Notes: generated from the letters alone by a model not told the origin. A stretch of DNA of 64,000 nucleotides from Neelides folsomi (GCA_034687125.1 JAQGBZ010000006.1:248001-312000); one strand, 5' to 3'. Shown: positions 25,466 through 40,683, counted from the first letter of the stretch. Made by a program: numbers and translations.

Positions 25466-28400
25466 GCTCCGCCAGCTGGTTCTGATCAAATTCATCTAAC
25501 TATTTAACTCATTTTTTATGTCCTTCAGGAAAGTTGAAGAATCTCTTAGATTTATTTTTCAATTTAAAAAGGATTTGATTGTTTACTTTGGATTATTTCC
25601 CAAATTCACCTTTTTATTCACTTAAAATTTTCATTAAAAAACTTTTGATATTACTTTGAAAAATTCTATTCTGTAACATTGTATACAATAGTTCATTCCA
25701 AATATATACGATTATAGATAGTATTACATAGTAAATAAGTTGTATTAGCATTAAGAGATTTTGATTTACATTGAGAAACTGAGTGAGAAAGATACAAGTA
25801 GGGATATTCACAATTTCTATAAATTTTTAAGATATATCTTTATATTGAACACTTTATGAATTTTTTATATGGATAAGAAGAAAGATTATGAAAGGGGAAA
25901 ATAAATGGGATAAATGGTATTAATACTCAAATGAACAAAGAATGCAAAATTTTCCAAGAACTGAATGATTTTTAAATCTTATTCATTTGTCTTTTATTCA
26001 AATGAGAATTTCAATTAAAGTCGTTTTTTCATCCCGTTTACATTTCATGTGTTCATTAATAGGGAGAAGACGGAGGAGATGGAAAAGATGTGTAGCGCAC
26101 GTTCCTCCTCTCAAAAGAGCAGATTTATTACGGAGACTAATGAGACCATTCATTACTCTGCTGTTGGAAAAAGAAACTCATCTTCCTCGGTTCTCTTTTA
26201 CAATATTTCTACTTCACACTCTGCCATTCCGTCGTCGCTTCACCCATCTTCTCCCTCATATATCCACAAGAGAATTCAGGAAAGGAATTCCCAAATATGC
26301 ATATAATAAATATGGAGATAAAGGAGAGACTCAACCAACATTCAGCTCTTATTTATTCAAGAACCCTTTTAGCAATTTTTTTGAATACTGAATTAACATT
26401 TGGATCTTTTTATCAACTAACATCTTCCGATTTTGTGAAATTAAGAAGAAAACTAAGACTTTTATTTAATTAATAAAAATTTAATCAAATTTTAAAATGT
26501 AAAATAGACATTTTGTAATCTGATCTCAACTTGAATTGAATTAAAATGGAAAATGATAGGAAATTAATTTGAAATGGAGATTGAATGAGGAAGTTCATGG
26601 AATAATTTGACCTTTTAACATTCAATTGAGATTTTCGGGAAAGATTACTGAAATATCGAGGTTCTGAAAAGAAAATGATTTTCCTCCCTTTTCCTCTTTA
26701 AATGTCAGATTTTACCGATTTGGTCTTACACAATCTCCCTTGCTATCGCTATTCATCCCAGCCCAAATCGATCATGTTAATTTTCAAAATTTTCCTCCTT
26801 TCATCCTTATCTCCCCTTTGGCCCATTAATTTGGGGAAAATTGAAAGTTCCTCATTAACTTTTGCTTCAATGCCTCCAATTATAAATACCATATGACACA
26901 AGTGGAGGTAAATCGTGTCCATAAACGCATTCTTTGTCATTCGGTAATTGTTTCCATTATCCGGTGTGAGTGATGGGAAGTTTGAGTGGAAAAAATATCG
27001 AGACTCGCGATTGTATTCCTGTGTGGAATTGGTCTATATGGACGGCTCTTGAGCCTCTTCTTCCTCAATGGGAACTTCGGGTAGTGCGGGGATTGTGAAA
27101 GGTAAAGAATTGGGATCCTCGTTGGATCATTGTGTTGGTATTTGAATAGGGTTCTGAATGGGACTGAGGCCCTTCAGCTGGTTCGATATGGGCGATGTGG
27201 ACCCGTGGTCGGAAACGTATTTCTTCTCTCGTAATATGTGAAAAGGGGACATGTCAAATGTCAGGAGAGGGAAATGAAATCCCATACTTTACAACACGAC
27301 AATGAGGCCTAATAGAACCTTTTGTGTGGAGAAGACCTCAATTGAAAAGGGGAAATGCCATATAGGAAATCCGTGGAGTAATCCGACAGAAAAACTCTTC
27401 AGACTCTTTGAGGAGATAAAATTTATATATTCATACTTATTATATAACTTTGATATCCAAAAATATCAAATACCTCCAAAGTCCTCTAATGACCAAAATC
27501 CGGTAAACCCTAGGGGAATAATCTCCTCCCGTCATACCCTTAACTATGTATAATTTCCCATATTATATGTATTTGTAATAAATCCCATATGGATCTCGAT
27601 CTCATATATATGGTATTTAAACATCATCTCTTTACTATTGATTCCTTTATCAGCTTAATGAATTATAACTCCATGTGGGGAGACATTTGTGGCAACAGGG
27701 AAGTAATGGGATATTATTTCAGAAAATCATATTGGAATATCCATACATAGAATATTCTAAGTTTATACACATAAAATGTATACAGTTTATATACAGAATG
27801 TATACAGAAATTATATTACATTTGTATGTGTATATGGTAGTTATACACTTGATGCAGAAGCGGATAATAAATTGAGTTGTTGGTTGAGAGGAGCTAATGA
27901 ATTCACTTGGGAAGCCTCTCGTAGGCTGAGGAGTGTCAAAGAGTAATTTAGATACGAAATGACCCTCACCAGGGATTCCACCAGATTCGCGCTCATTTCC
28001 CAGGTCCTGGAACGAGACGCGTCATTATGACTCGTCTAATGAATGAAAAATGGTGGGCTGGGAGTCACATTGTCATCGTTCACGACCATTTCGCCCTCGG
28101 ACATTTCCACATTCATCATCCCCCTATTACCTCGCCGATCTCGACTCGGGGAGACCAGAAATGGTAAAAGTTATTAACTTTTATGTTCCTTTCCCTCCTA
28201 CAACTTTCATATTCACTCATTTCCTTCTCCATAATGAAATCTTTCACACTCACTGCTTTCCCAGATGCCCAGAGAATGAGATTGGAAACTACATCTGGAA
28301 ATTTAGTAAATCTGGTTTCCTAATTCGAATTATATTAATGAGGAATTTGAGGAAGCATAAGACATTATATTAAATAAGGTTGGATAATAAAATTAATTAT

Positions 28401-31400
28401 TTTAATAATATAATCAACAATCATTAAATTTTGAGTTAGAATCTTTTAATCGCTCTATGCTAAATGAGTATTATTAAAATTAAATAATAAATAAAATGTC
28501 AATGAGTGAAAAACACTAAAAGTCATTGCTTGAAATAATATGTTTTACCGATTCAATTTAAAATATACATTTTGGAAATAAAGGCATTAAAAGAGAATTA
28601 ACTATTAAGTTTTAATACTCTTGGTGTGTAGTTTATGTAGGTCAGTTTGGAAATTGTAATTTTGTATGAAATCTGAATTGGAATGCCGGTCGAAGGTCCT
28701 CATTCCGTAATAAGATCCAATTCTCTTAGGAGCTGAGCCGAGAATGATAATTCCCATTAAGACGGTCCTTGTTCTCTCCCGAATGGGATTATGGAGTTCA
28801 AACATGTTCAAAATGGCTTCCAAGAGCAACATTACCTTTCCTAATGCCCCGCCACTTCAGAAGAGGTCCTTAAGAGTGAGAGTTAATAAGGGATGATTCC
28901 GAATTCAGATGAGGTTGTTTTCTCCCCTTAAACTACCTTCCTTGCCCATCCCGTCCGGGTGAGTATTTGTGGCTGTCTGGTAGATTCGGTTCAGGAGACC
29001 GTGTCTAACTGCTAGTTTCGAGATGCCAATCTTCTCTCGGTGACTCTAATAAAGGTAAGCAGAGTGTAACTAAAACCCACTCTCATCCCAACTCCCTTTC
29101 TCCTATTATTCCACTCTCTTTGGTCTCAGAATGAGCCTTAATGGAAAAAAGCACATGTGGTTCCCTCACCCTCCTCTTCATAATCCCAAGGAGATGCATT
29201 TTGCCCTGAAGACCTCTCTCCTACTAATATAAGTTTGTGGATTTATTATTGTCGGAATCCCCGTTTTTATTTAATTTCCTTCGGATGAACGTCGGTTGTA
29301 GGAGCGAATGAACCAAGGATTTAGGAAAGCAGGATATTATTTGTTTTTAGGTTGAGTGATGGGGGGAAATTTGGGAGAATCAATCAAAATCACTCAAGGA
29401 TTTGTTTAGTTATTGGGCGAAGAGGGAGTTAAATCCATGATCCATTCTCATTTCTTCATTTTCCCTGTTCTCCTCTCAATCACGGGGTAATTGAATTGGA
29501 TTTGTTGGCCCTAACCCCACATGTACTCAGAGATGGTTCGAAGGCCTATGGAAAACTTTCCAGGGGAAAATAATTCTATTTACTTTTTATCTCCTTCTCG
29601 TAAACCTTTTATTCGCATGTTCTTTCCCCGTTATCCTCCCTATAATGAATGGAGCATAATCTGTTGAGTATAGAAATAAATTGTTGAGTTGCTGCACATG
29701 AAAGGATTTGTCCATTATTGTTCAATATCGGGTTGAGTGTTGGACTTGACAATAACAGCCGCGTTCAATTTGACACGATGAATTCCAATCATTAATTTGA
29801 GAAATTTAATTTGGGGAACATTCAAATTTTTTAAATTCTCGCCAAAGCTCAGGACTTAACTGAGCGAGGGATGTTCTGAAATGAAGAGTAAATTTTGTTA
29901 AAGAGGGTATGTATGTGAGTGCCAATTTTCATTAATTACCACTCCAACGCCTCTCCATTAACAATTCTTCGTTCCCCATACTTGCACGAGAGAAATATGT
30001 TTAATTAAAGTTCCTTTAACATGACCCCTCAACCAGCTGCCTATCATTACTCAATCCCGATCTCAACTTCTCATTATTATTCAATGAAGAGGAGTTGAGT
30101 TAATTGGGTCTCCCGTGCCCTCACAGCATCCCTCAGCATCACTGCCACTATCGTATCATTGGTATCATGCAGGAGTTTAATGAGTCGGCGATCTCCCGCT
30201 TGGATTTAAATAATCCTTTACTTCCTTTTCCCGAAACATCAAACAAACTTCCTGAAAGCCCTTCATCTCTTTTAAATCCTTATTGTGTTTACGATTCCTC
30301 CTCCTTTTATGAAAAAACGAGATTAAAAATTTATTTTTATGCAAAATGCACCAATTGTCTATTAAGAAAATTTGATTCCAAATATTATTTACAAACACAA
30401 TTAAAATTATTTGCATACATAATATGTTTATGCATCTGCTCGTTAGTTTGCAAATATCTTAAATACAGAATTTTGAAGAATTATTATATCTTAACAAAAT
30501 TGGGTATATTAAAGATTTTTAGATTTTATATATTACAATTAGATGACCATTGAATAATTTTTATTTAATTTTAATGATAAATTTTTCAAATATTATTTGC
30601 TTAGGTTGTTACGGCGTTTATTATACTTTAAATACTCTCGTATTTAAATACATATTTAGTTCTTATTTATTGTTTTACAAAATTAAAGTAATGTGAAATG
30701 ATAATAAGTGTATTTTGACGTAACATACATAGATAATGCTGTAAAGGTGGTTCAGTGAGTGTCATCTCGATCCTTAATGACACCCACTCACACTTATGAA
30801 TAATGTAAAGGACCTGCATTAAAAGCCATTGTGGGGTCGTGGAATGGGAAGAGCCCTTCAATTTCCATTTGCCTGAGAAGAAACCTCTCCAAATTATCCT
30901 CTCAATTGACGAGGGTGAGGCTCAACAAGCTACTAGTGAATTATACAAGAACCTCTCTTGACTCCTATTTAATTACTCTCTTCAGTGGAGGAGAGGGGAA
31001 TTTCAATTTAATTTAATTCATACATTTCCCTCAAGATGATCGACCCAAGTTGAGCTCATAATGGTCGTAAATAAGTGAGTAGCTCTTACGATCTCACTCT
31101 TTACCATTATAACTATTTACCCGGTAAAGTACAGGAAAGGGAGAAATGAACATTACACACCCTCTTCCTTCAATTCATTTATTATTAACCAACTTGCTCG
31201 GAATCAATAAATACACTCTTTTCTTTTATCCTCCCTTTAAAGCCTTTCTCTCCGAGATGATCTTTTTTTACTCAAAAAATGGGGAGGAGGGAAAGATAAA
31301 GGTTATAAATAAGGTTGACTGTATCGTTGGGAAAGGCGGTTTGTCGTCGTCAAGTTCAACTCCTCCTTCGCTCACTCATAAAGGAGAAGAAGAAATGTAA

Positions 31401-34400
31401 ATAATTGAGTGAGACCACAAGGGGAAATTCCGCTTTCCCCCTCCCTCGACCCGTTCCCTATGAATTTCAATTATGAAAATATGGGGAAGAGTTGGAGTCT
31501 TCTTCCTCAACCTCATCAGGTACTTCGGGAGGAATGAATTATTTAAGGGAACCTTAAAAGCCAGTTTTTGTTCTTCAAATTACTTTATCCTACATGGCAA
31601 TAAGACTTCCCAATTTCCCAGGTCCCTTCACTCTACTCGAATCTCGTCGACCGCCTCAGGTCACGGAAACTTTAAAATCTTTTATACAGATCACCAAAGA
31701 GGAAAGTTGGAGAAGAGAAAGTTAATCGGGAGAGCAAGCCTTTAAATAAAAAAACTTTTCCAAGATCCACAGGCTGTTTTTCCCATACTTACATACAAAC
31801 TTATATTCTTTCCTCAGTTACTCAGTTCCCATCAAACTCCTAACCTCCACTTGCCCAACTTCCCATAAACTCTCAAATTAAGCAAAGCGTCAATAAATTT
31901 CTTCTTTACAGTCCTCATATGGAAAACTACAAGTACTTTCCAACTAAATATAATTTGAACTAAATAATTCAAATACTTTACATACGAAGAATAGATAAAG
32001 TTATACAAAATTTGTAGTGGGTTACATAGGCATTGTCATATTCAAGATATAATAATACATATTTATGTAGAATAGACATGGAGGAATTGTCGGGGAATTG
32101 CTGGGAGCATAAATTAACCGAGGACGTATTCCAATATACGATAAACGCTAAAGTGGCCGAAGTAATTGGGAAGAAATTAAAAGTAAATAAAAACGTTCCA
32201 AGTGAAGGACCAAACTCGTTTGTAAGTCTTTCGTTCAAGAGGATTTTTAATAAGGACAGGTGAATCAACGGAGCAGAACACAAGTGGGCGATAAGAAGGA
32301 ACTGGTGAGGACGAAGGAGAAAATTGACTTGTTTAAAAAGTGATAAAAATTTATCAGTCCCTTCATCCGCGTCAAAAACTCAAACTGAAGAGACGAAGAA
32401 TAATTGAGCCGTTTTGAGAGAGAACGTGATTTGATTATCATATGGATTTATTTATTTATTCCAAGAACTCGTCCATACAAATGAAAATATCACAATAAAA
32501 GTTAAATTGAGATGTGGAGTAAGAAGTTTGGATTCTTCATATTACAATGTGTTCCGATGTAGGATATGTAGATACACGTATTGGGAGGGCTTGGAATGAC
32601 TGTTGGAGAAATCTCGTAAATTGGTTGTGAGTCAGGTGTGAGGGAGATTGAGGGAGATGGATATCCTGGTTATTTGGGTGGATAAAGAGGAAGATTGAAT
32701 CATTTTCGAGTGACATCGGGGTGTCAAAACAAATAATGGGTCGAAAAGTGATTTCGTGCGAGAGATAAATCCAAACCTTCTTTTTCCCCTTCACTTCGCA
32801 TCTGTCCTCCTATGTTAAGTTCCATGGACCCTTCTCGTCCTAATACAAAAATTCCCTCATACCAGTTGAGCCTTTGGAATAAAAAATGAGTCCGTCTCTG
32901 CTCAATTCAAAGTCCCACAATAGAAACTTAACAACTTGGAGGCTCAAACTTCATTTGCATACGAGGGAAATACACAATCATAATATGTGCACATTCGGGT
33001 GTCCCATGTGTATAGAATGGAAGTAGATATAATTCCTATAATGGGAGGTTGGTAGAGTTGCTATCAGTATACATAAGTCTCATCAAAGTACATTCATTTT
33101 CTCACATCAGTTGGTCCTGTTGATGGGGATGGGAGATAGGAATAATTTTATAAGGGAGGCTCCGAGTGGAGACGGAGGGGATAAACGACCGTCGGATTAG
33201 TGAGGAAATAAACTCTCATTTACATGTCAATTTATAGGGAGCTGTCCGTCCTGGATTTGAGAATTTATTCCCGAGCAAAGTAGGGCCAACTGGCGAGGAA
33301 GGAGGAGACGGTACGTACGAATGTACGTGATGAGGGCCATTTTAATTAGAGCCCCATTTAAGTTCTCAATCCCCCGTCTTCCCAATTTATGGGAGCTGGA
33401 GTAGATGGACACCGGCCAACCAACACCCAAATTCCTCCTATACATTTCCTCTGACTGAGAGCGAGTCTTAATGGATCTGCTAAGTGCATACCTTCACTTT
33501 CAGACTCATTTTATTCAACCCACATTCGGATTCTTCCTATCCTATCTCTTCCCTATTCATTCCGCTCAAAATTGTGGGCGATTCATCACAACTGATGGAT
33601 CCAACTCAACATCTCTCATTCTCCAAATATCCCACTTAATATAACTACTCTTATTTATTCACTTTCTCGTTTTACTGTCCATACATACCATACATTATAC
33701 ATACTAGTATTTACAAATGGGAAAACACGTCATGTCAGTCAAGCAGAAATTTATGTTTCAAACTAATAGGAACTTTGAATCTGAAGTTTGTGAAGGGAGT
33801 TTGATTCATGAACTTATGAATAATAGACAGATCGTTGCATAATATTTGATATGAAGAAGGGAACTTTAAATTGTGAAATGAGCGGAGAAGGGATAAAAAA
33901 AGACTGTTTGACTTTTCCTCCTAAGGATGAATGGTCAATTGAGCGGAATGAGAATGGGGAGAAGGGTGAGGGTGAGATGATCTGAAATCCACGAGTTCCA
34001 TCCGTTCCGAATAAGTATCCAATAACCGATATCGGTCGGAGGAGGAGGAAACGGCCGCAATGTGGGGAATTGTTGGACTTGCCGGCGGGCTGAGCAATCC
34101 TATGGAACTGTCATTGGAATACATTGAGATGGAGATAATAAGGTTCCCCGACGTGAAGGGATCATATGGTGTTGTTGGGGAGCCCTCGAGGAACCCTCAT
34201 TCAAGGAGAAGGAATGGGGCAGAAAAAATCCATAGTTTCTCTCCTATGCCTTCTTTTGTTCGCGTGCGTGACTCGGGTTGACGGGAGGAAGAACAGAAAT
34301 TTTCCACCACCATGAGATTCACCCTGCATGGAGTGAATTCAGTCTTGCAGTGGCTGGTGGGCAACCAACACAAATCTCCCCCTCGGCAAACGGACAGAGA

Positions 34401-35959
34401 AGAAACACTCACACGAAGAACCCAAAACATTTCCTAACACAGACATTTTACATTTGTTTCAAAATTTTGATTTTGAGTTTTATTCGCCGGTTTTATAAAA
34501 AGCATATCAATTTATCTCAATAATTTATAAGATTAAATTAAAATTGAAAATATTTTAATAAATTGATTCACAATATTGAACAATAATTTTATGTTTATTA
34601 GATTAAATCTCAAAATAAAAGACCAAGAGAGTTCTGTGTTTAAAAAAACTGAATGTGAATTTAATTTAAAAGTTCATTTAAAAAATTACCGGCAAAATCA
34701 ACAGTAGATTTTCTTCAAATCGTAGGTTGGAATCTGCTGAACAGTTGGAGTGATAAATAATTGAGATTTGGGAGTTCTCACAGATTTGAGTTGAGGATTG
34801 AGTGAGGAGTGAAGGCATTTGAAGAATTTCAATTAGGTGTGCGGAAGGGAAAAGTGAAAATCTGATTATATTCGGCCAGGACCTTCAATTACTCCACAAT
34901 CCTCATTCCATCATTGTGAATAACCGGAGCATGTGAGGAAGAAGGTCGCCCAAGGGACCACGGACCCATGTGGTAGCAGCAGAAGAAGGAAAAAAGACGC
35001 CTGAACGAAGTGGAGGTAATAAAATTATGTGTTATGCAGAGAGGAAATACTCATCTTCAGACCCACCAGAGAATGTCAAATGCCCCAAATCTCCCCATGA
35101 GTTACGAGGAGAAATCTAATTCTCTAAAAGGGAAATGAAGCGGAAATTCACCCTTGAATTAAACCATAAATTTCCCTTCCAAATCTATGCAACCGGGAAG
35201 TTTTCAAGGAAATTGTCCAACAGACAAAGTGTGTAAGCAGGGCGAATTTACAACCCAAGGGATTAAAACTGGGTTCAATTATTTGCCAGGTTAATCCAAG
35301 CCATCGGGATTCCTCCACACAGAACAAATGTTTTGATATTATTGTTACAATTGACAGCTCTTTCACCTCCCGCATTCTTCCACTTGACATCCTTTTTATT
35401 CAAAAAAGTATTGGCTTAATCTCCAATATTTCAAACCACTATGTTCCATATTTCTGAATATTCCCATTCTGGAGATTAAAAAACTACTTTAAGACATTGG
35501 ATTTTGAGGGAAACGGGCGGATTTAAGGAGGAGAATTCGAGTAAAGTGACAAGGCCTTTTACCTCTTTTGACTCTCCAACCCGCGCTTTCATAAACAAAG
35601 ATCCTTTAAGAGGCAAAATAGGAATTTTTTAAACCTCTTTCCTTCCAGATTGACATGAAGGGAGTGGGAGGAGAAAATGGGAAAACTACATTGGTGAATC
35701 CTTGAGATTCTCCATAGACCATTTCTCAGGGATTTGGTTGAGAAATGGAAAGTGCAGAAGTTTGAGCAATACAACCATCAGAATCCCTCTATATTCAAAT
35801 TTAAAGTGAACCAAAGATGTTCATATCTACATACCGATACGAACCAATGCGGAGATACATGGCCCTGCTGTCTTGCATAATACATAAAGATTCATATACT
35901 GATTTTATATATTCATGTACTTGTCTCCGCCATACATCTTTGAAGTGAGTAGTTTTTTC

Positions 35960-36046
35960 AAGATATCTCCAATGTATCTCGACATATCTCCGATGTGTCT
36001 CAAAGTACCGATGTATCTCAAAGTACATGTATCTCCGATGTATCGA
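35960..36046. repeat. Degenerate short repeat cluster, unit close to CGATGTATCTC
   Basis: At least six imperfect copies of an approximately 10-nt core (variants of CGATGTATCTC) lie within 87 nt, with spacing of about 10 to 18 nt. AAGTAC occurs between some copies. Copies start near 35971, 35981, 35991, 36009, 36026 and 36036. It does not look like coding sequence. It could be a decayed minisatellite or a cluster of binding sites. Confidence 0.7.
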
Positions 36047-37012
36047 AATGAGGAAATATGGAATATTTGAAAAATAGTGGAAAAGTTGGAACTTTTAGTT
36101 AAAGTAGGTATAAAATGGGGCTTTCTCCGCTTCCCCAATCGTCCCCATGTTAAATATGAGGAATTTATTGGAGATCGGGTGGAAGTTGAGGAAGCGGGCT
36201 GTCAGAGTCAAAAAATCTTCTTCTCCATGGTCTGAATCTGGGAGAGATATTTCCTTCAAAGTGATCGACAGACAGTTTGTTCCCTCTAGATCCATTTTTT
36301 TCACAAGAGGAATCCGATCTAAAGAGTTTCTTCCGCTTTTATACGTAGTTGGATCCGAACTCTTAAAACCTTCTTGGCAGCCGAACCTTGTGAAGTAATG
36401 TGGAGAGAAAGAGAGTTATCCAATAAAAGGGAAATACTTACATACTTACTCCCTCCCTTATCTCTCTGTATAATACTTAAGGCCTATTTCGACTTTCCCA
36501 GTGTTAAACATTCACTTTCTAACTATTAGCCTTTTATTTCCTAAAAAACTTTCTTTGAGATGCTTCGTTTGAGGAAATGTGTTTGTAAGCGATAGCGAAG
36601 GCCTTTTATAATTCTCCCCTATATAGCTCCCTTCTGAGCCCTCACCAAGGCCGGAGTTGAGAATGAGAGAGAATTGGGAAGTATCAGTTTCTTTTTGCTT
36701 GGACAACATTTTTCCCTTGTAGCCTACTTTTCTTCTTTAGGCTGGGAATCGACCCGGGTAATCTGACATGTTATAGATTTAATGCCACGGTGGGTGTACC
36801 GGCACCCTCCTGCCCAAAATCCCAATTCCCCACTGGGAAAGGCTCAAAAGATTATTTGGTCCCTTAATTGGCCCCGCACGTCGTCCGACGGCCCTTTTTC
36901 TCATTATCACCCAAACTCTCTCCTGTATAATATTTACACGCGGCAAGTTGTTTCAACTAACTTCTATTTTTGATTCCATACATATAACTGGCTTAAACTA
37001 AGAGATCGGTAT

Positions 37013-37028
37013 GTACAGTATACTGTAC
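37013..37028. repeat. Perfect 16-bp palindrome
   Basis: GTACAGTATACTGTAC equals its own reverse complement. It lies in a TAC/GTA-rich island between genes D and C. Confidence 0.9.
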
Positions 37029-40000
37029 TCGTATAAGTCGTATATTTGTATTTAGTAGTAAATTTATATATCTTCCTTTGCCCTCGTTCTGCCCTCGTAA
37101 TATATCCCGACTTGTCCTAATTCTTTTAATTGAATTCCATTCTTAATTTTTTCGGCACGATATTGATTAGAATAACATTCTTTTTTTTATTAAAGCCGCT
37201 CTTTTAGTTTGTTCTTGCTTTAGTGTGAAAACGTATTAAACTTTCAACGGTTCAACGTCTTTGTTGCTAATTTATTTGAGCTGCAAGTTTTCCCGGTTTT
37301 CTGTATAATCCATTCAGGATTTATTTAATAAAATGGATAATCGTAAAATAAAAAATACTTTTATTACTTTTTTATCATTGAAACAAAAGTTGTGGAGATT
37401 GGGGCCATTTGTTGGAATCCTCCTTAAATTATTCCACTTTCTCGCATTTCTTCGCGCAGTTTGCCCAGTCGGGTCATCTCCGATTCCTAAGACGCTCCTT
37501 CTTGGAACCCTTTCATGTAACTGGACCGTGCAAAGGATCCAATTGCCTAAATTCTAAATAGTTTATCGAACTCAGTACATGTAAAATCCTATGGATGAGA
37601 TTTAAAGTGAAATTCTTTGAGTTGGATGAGCTAAATCTGGGAATAAACCTTTGGCTCTTCTCGTCTGTCTCAGATATCTTATTAAACGTATGTTTAACGG
37701 CACAACATTCTGGTGGTCAAAAGTTAAGTTTTTGCATCGTCTTCCCGCGCCTTGTTAAAAGAATCCCGAGTTTCTCTCTCAAGTTTCTTATTGCAAATTC
37801 TTTGTTTAACTTTTCCTTTCACTTCCACTGCTCCTTTTCATGATGCTATACATACAAGTATAAGTATGTAGATTATAATATGGGAAAATGGCAAACAGAA
37901 GTTAAGAATTTCGGTTAAACTCCCAGACAGAGTCAATTATTCCTCTTTTATTCTCTTCTTAATATTCAATTTATATTAACATTGTTTGATCAACTTGGAA
38001 AGTGACAAATGCAATTTTCGAACATCTCCAATTTTATAAAGAAAAAGTGTGCTGATTCATTCCATGAACTTCACCAACAATCTCCAATATACATAAAATT
38101 TTAATTAAATACAATAGTCGCCCATATGCCACAAAAGTACTCTTACTGTACTACGTATGTATATTCATACATAATGTAATATACAGTAATATCGGTACTA
38201 GTAATATTTGTGCAAGTACTTATAATTCAAGTAGTCGTAAATTCCAAGTAAATAAGACTGGGACCGCTTAAGAATGAAAGTATGGGAACTGTTGGGCGCG
38301 TTGAGTTAAATGAAATCCTCAGAGGATTTATTCAATTGCTCGAGAGATTGAAATTTCACGTCTTCGCCTTTTTCATAGAAGTGAGAGGGTTTTGGGAGTT
38401 ATTTACAAATGCAGAGCTTATTGTGAACCCTTGGAGGATTTGGAGGTTGAAGGAGTTTCCTCGCCCGGTGTGAGAAATGTTATTAGTGTGTATGGGAGAA
38501 ACTTGTTACGCTTCCTCTTCTTGTTAGGAACTCACCTTTGGACCCAAGGGCCCTTCACGTCATGTTCTCATTTGAGGAGCAGAAATGAGAAGGATCACAC
38601 CGACCCTCCCACTTCCCTCTACAAAAGCGGAATTCCTCAGAGTGACAGCTGAGGATTAACCACGGCCGCCAACGGTCACCCCGCCGTCACACCTTAATCT
38701 TTACTTATAGACTCCTTCAGCTTTTTCACGCCTTCTCTCCCAAGCTTGAGCTCATTTTCCCGAGAAGAAAAAATTAATTGGCTTTGTTTTTATACTCTGG
38801 CCAAACTCGTGCACGGAAAGTGGGGAACTCGAATAAATTTGAGAGAAAAAGGTTTCCTGTGTTTTTCTTTTTACTGTACCAGTAAAAATTTACCTTACAT
38901 AATTACTCCTTTGTAAGTACATGATGAAGACAAAAGCTTGTTGGTTTTTAAGGCCTAAAATATACTAAAGGATTTACAGCTCTATTTATTACTTGTAATT
39001 GTCAATAATGCATAGGTTTATTCATAAATCTCATCAGACCAATAAATCATAAATACAGTCGAGCAAAAAATAGTTTGAGTATTAAATTACTTCCCAAATT
39101 GACGTTCAAAGAGATGTTCATTTAGTCTCATTTCAAGCTTAATCGATCTCTCTCTAGCCTATATTTAATGGGGGAGTAATGATTTGGCATAAATGTTGGG
39201 TCGTATTGATGATGCGATATGGATATTTGATTTATGTTACAATACCAAGAATACATTATATTTATTCCATTGGACTATGGACACTCTGGAACATTAACTC
39301 GATATGTGTATTAGTTGCGAGTTTAAGACTGCTGATTTCCTTCGTGGGATCATTTGTTTAATGAGGTTCCCTTCGACAAAACTGCCGTAAAAGTGTAGTA
39401 AGGAACAGCGGAGCCGTAATTTAACCGGAGCTCGAATCCTCAATTACTAGCCGATTAGTCCTATCATTACACCCCGGCTGTAATTTGAGGAAGAACAAAC
39501 GCTGATGTAAGCAGTGAAAATATGCCAAGGCTCCTTATACTCTACATACTTGTATTAAAGGGTTCCTTCATAGAAACATATTGGCATAGGAGCACTTAAT
39601 ACACTATCCCTCAAGATTGCTCTCATTTAACAGTCTCTTATATACTCACTTATACTTACACTGTACTGACTGTAATATGTATGGTATGTATATGGTACAT
39701 CATTGAGTAGTACAGTTATACATGATATGGGTAGTAAAGTAGGAGTATGAATTTCTTGGCTCGTTTTTAGGGAATAATCAAAGGAGAAGGAGTTTATAAA
39801 AGGGTGTAATTTGGCTGTAGGAGCCGAGGAGGAATCCACAAAAGACCGATTCCTATCTTACACCAAGAGATTCCAATCTTTGTTTTAGCCATTACATATA
39901 GGGTGATAGAGGATTAGGGAGTAAGTGAGTCATGTTCAATCATTTTGTGAGTGAGAGTGAAGAGGCTTTCTCAAAATCATTCCAAACTCTTTTTACGTCC

Positions 40001-40665
40001 TCTGCGCCCTTCGGAATACAAAGAAGGGCTAGCTCAAAAACCCAAGAAATTCAAGATAGGAACAAACACCCCCGAACACATCTCATGCCGACGCCGAAAC
40101 GAGAGCTGAACGAATAACAAAAGCCGAATATACCTTTAGACGTGTTTTCTTTACTATTGTCTTAAACCTTAGCTCCAATCGTCCTTTCAACTTCTTAATA
40201 ATAATACTTTGGTTAGGTAAGAAGTCTTAAGTAGCCTACATAACTATGGTACAGGTAGGCATTAGTTATATCTGTAGGAATTAGGTAAAAACGATAGTAT
40301 ATTGGGATAGTTAAGCATAGCCTAAGTAGTTATAGGGAGGAGAGAAATAAGTACAAGGAGTCAAAAGAGTCTCATGATAATACATTATGAAGATGTTTTT
40401 ATTCTCGGAAAGAACCTTTGGATTCGGAGGGCAAGGAAAAGGAAATTGGTTTATTTTTTTCCTTTCTCTCCCCGAATGCCTTGAACTGGTGGAAGTTGTA
40501 TTCATGGAAAAAGGGCACTAGAGAGAGATAGGAAGGAAATCCATAAGTCATGGGGCCCGGTCAAAGAGGAGATTTTGGGAAAAGTGTAATGATCTCTTAT
40601 TACTATAATCATTTACTCCTTATGTGAAAGGAGAGCGGGGCGAATGGTTCAAATTACGGTTTAAT

Positions 40666-40683
40666 TTTTCATGTACATGAAAA
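40666..40683. repeat. Perfect 18-bp palindrome about 0.6 kb upstream of gene C
   Basis: TTTTCATGTACATGAAAA equals its own reverse complement. It lies 614 nt before gene C's first coding exon. It could be a binding site for a dimeric factor; nothing in the sequence identifies one. Confidence 0.85.

Noticed and set aside
25987-26391. 134-codon Arg-rich open frame on the plus strand
   Set aside because: Overlaps another open frame in a different phase, and its composition reflects GA/CT-rich tracts. No family resemblance.
30104-30553. 149-codon open frame, the longest single open frame in the window
   Set aside because: The second half is AT-driven (Ile, Leu, Lys, Tyr, Phe), it is isolated in gene-free DNA, and has no motif. 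Not supportable as a gene.
39421-39480. tRNA-like B-box resemblance (GAGCTCGAATCC)
   Set aside because: No matching A box, acceptor stem or cloverleaf could be drawn around it.
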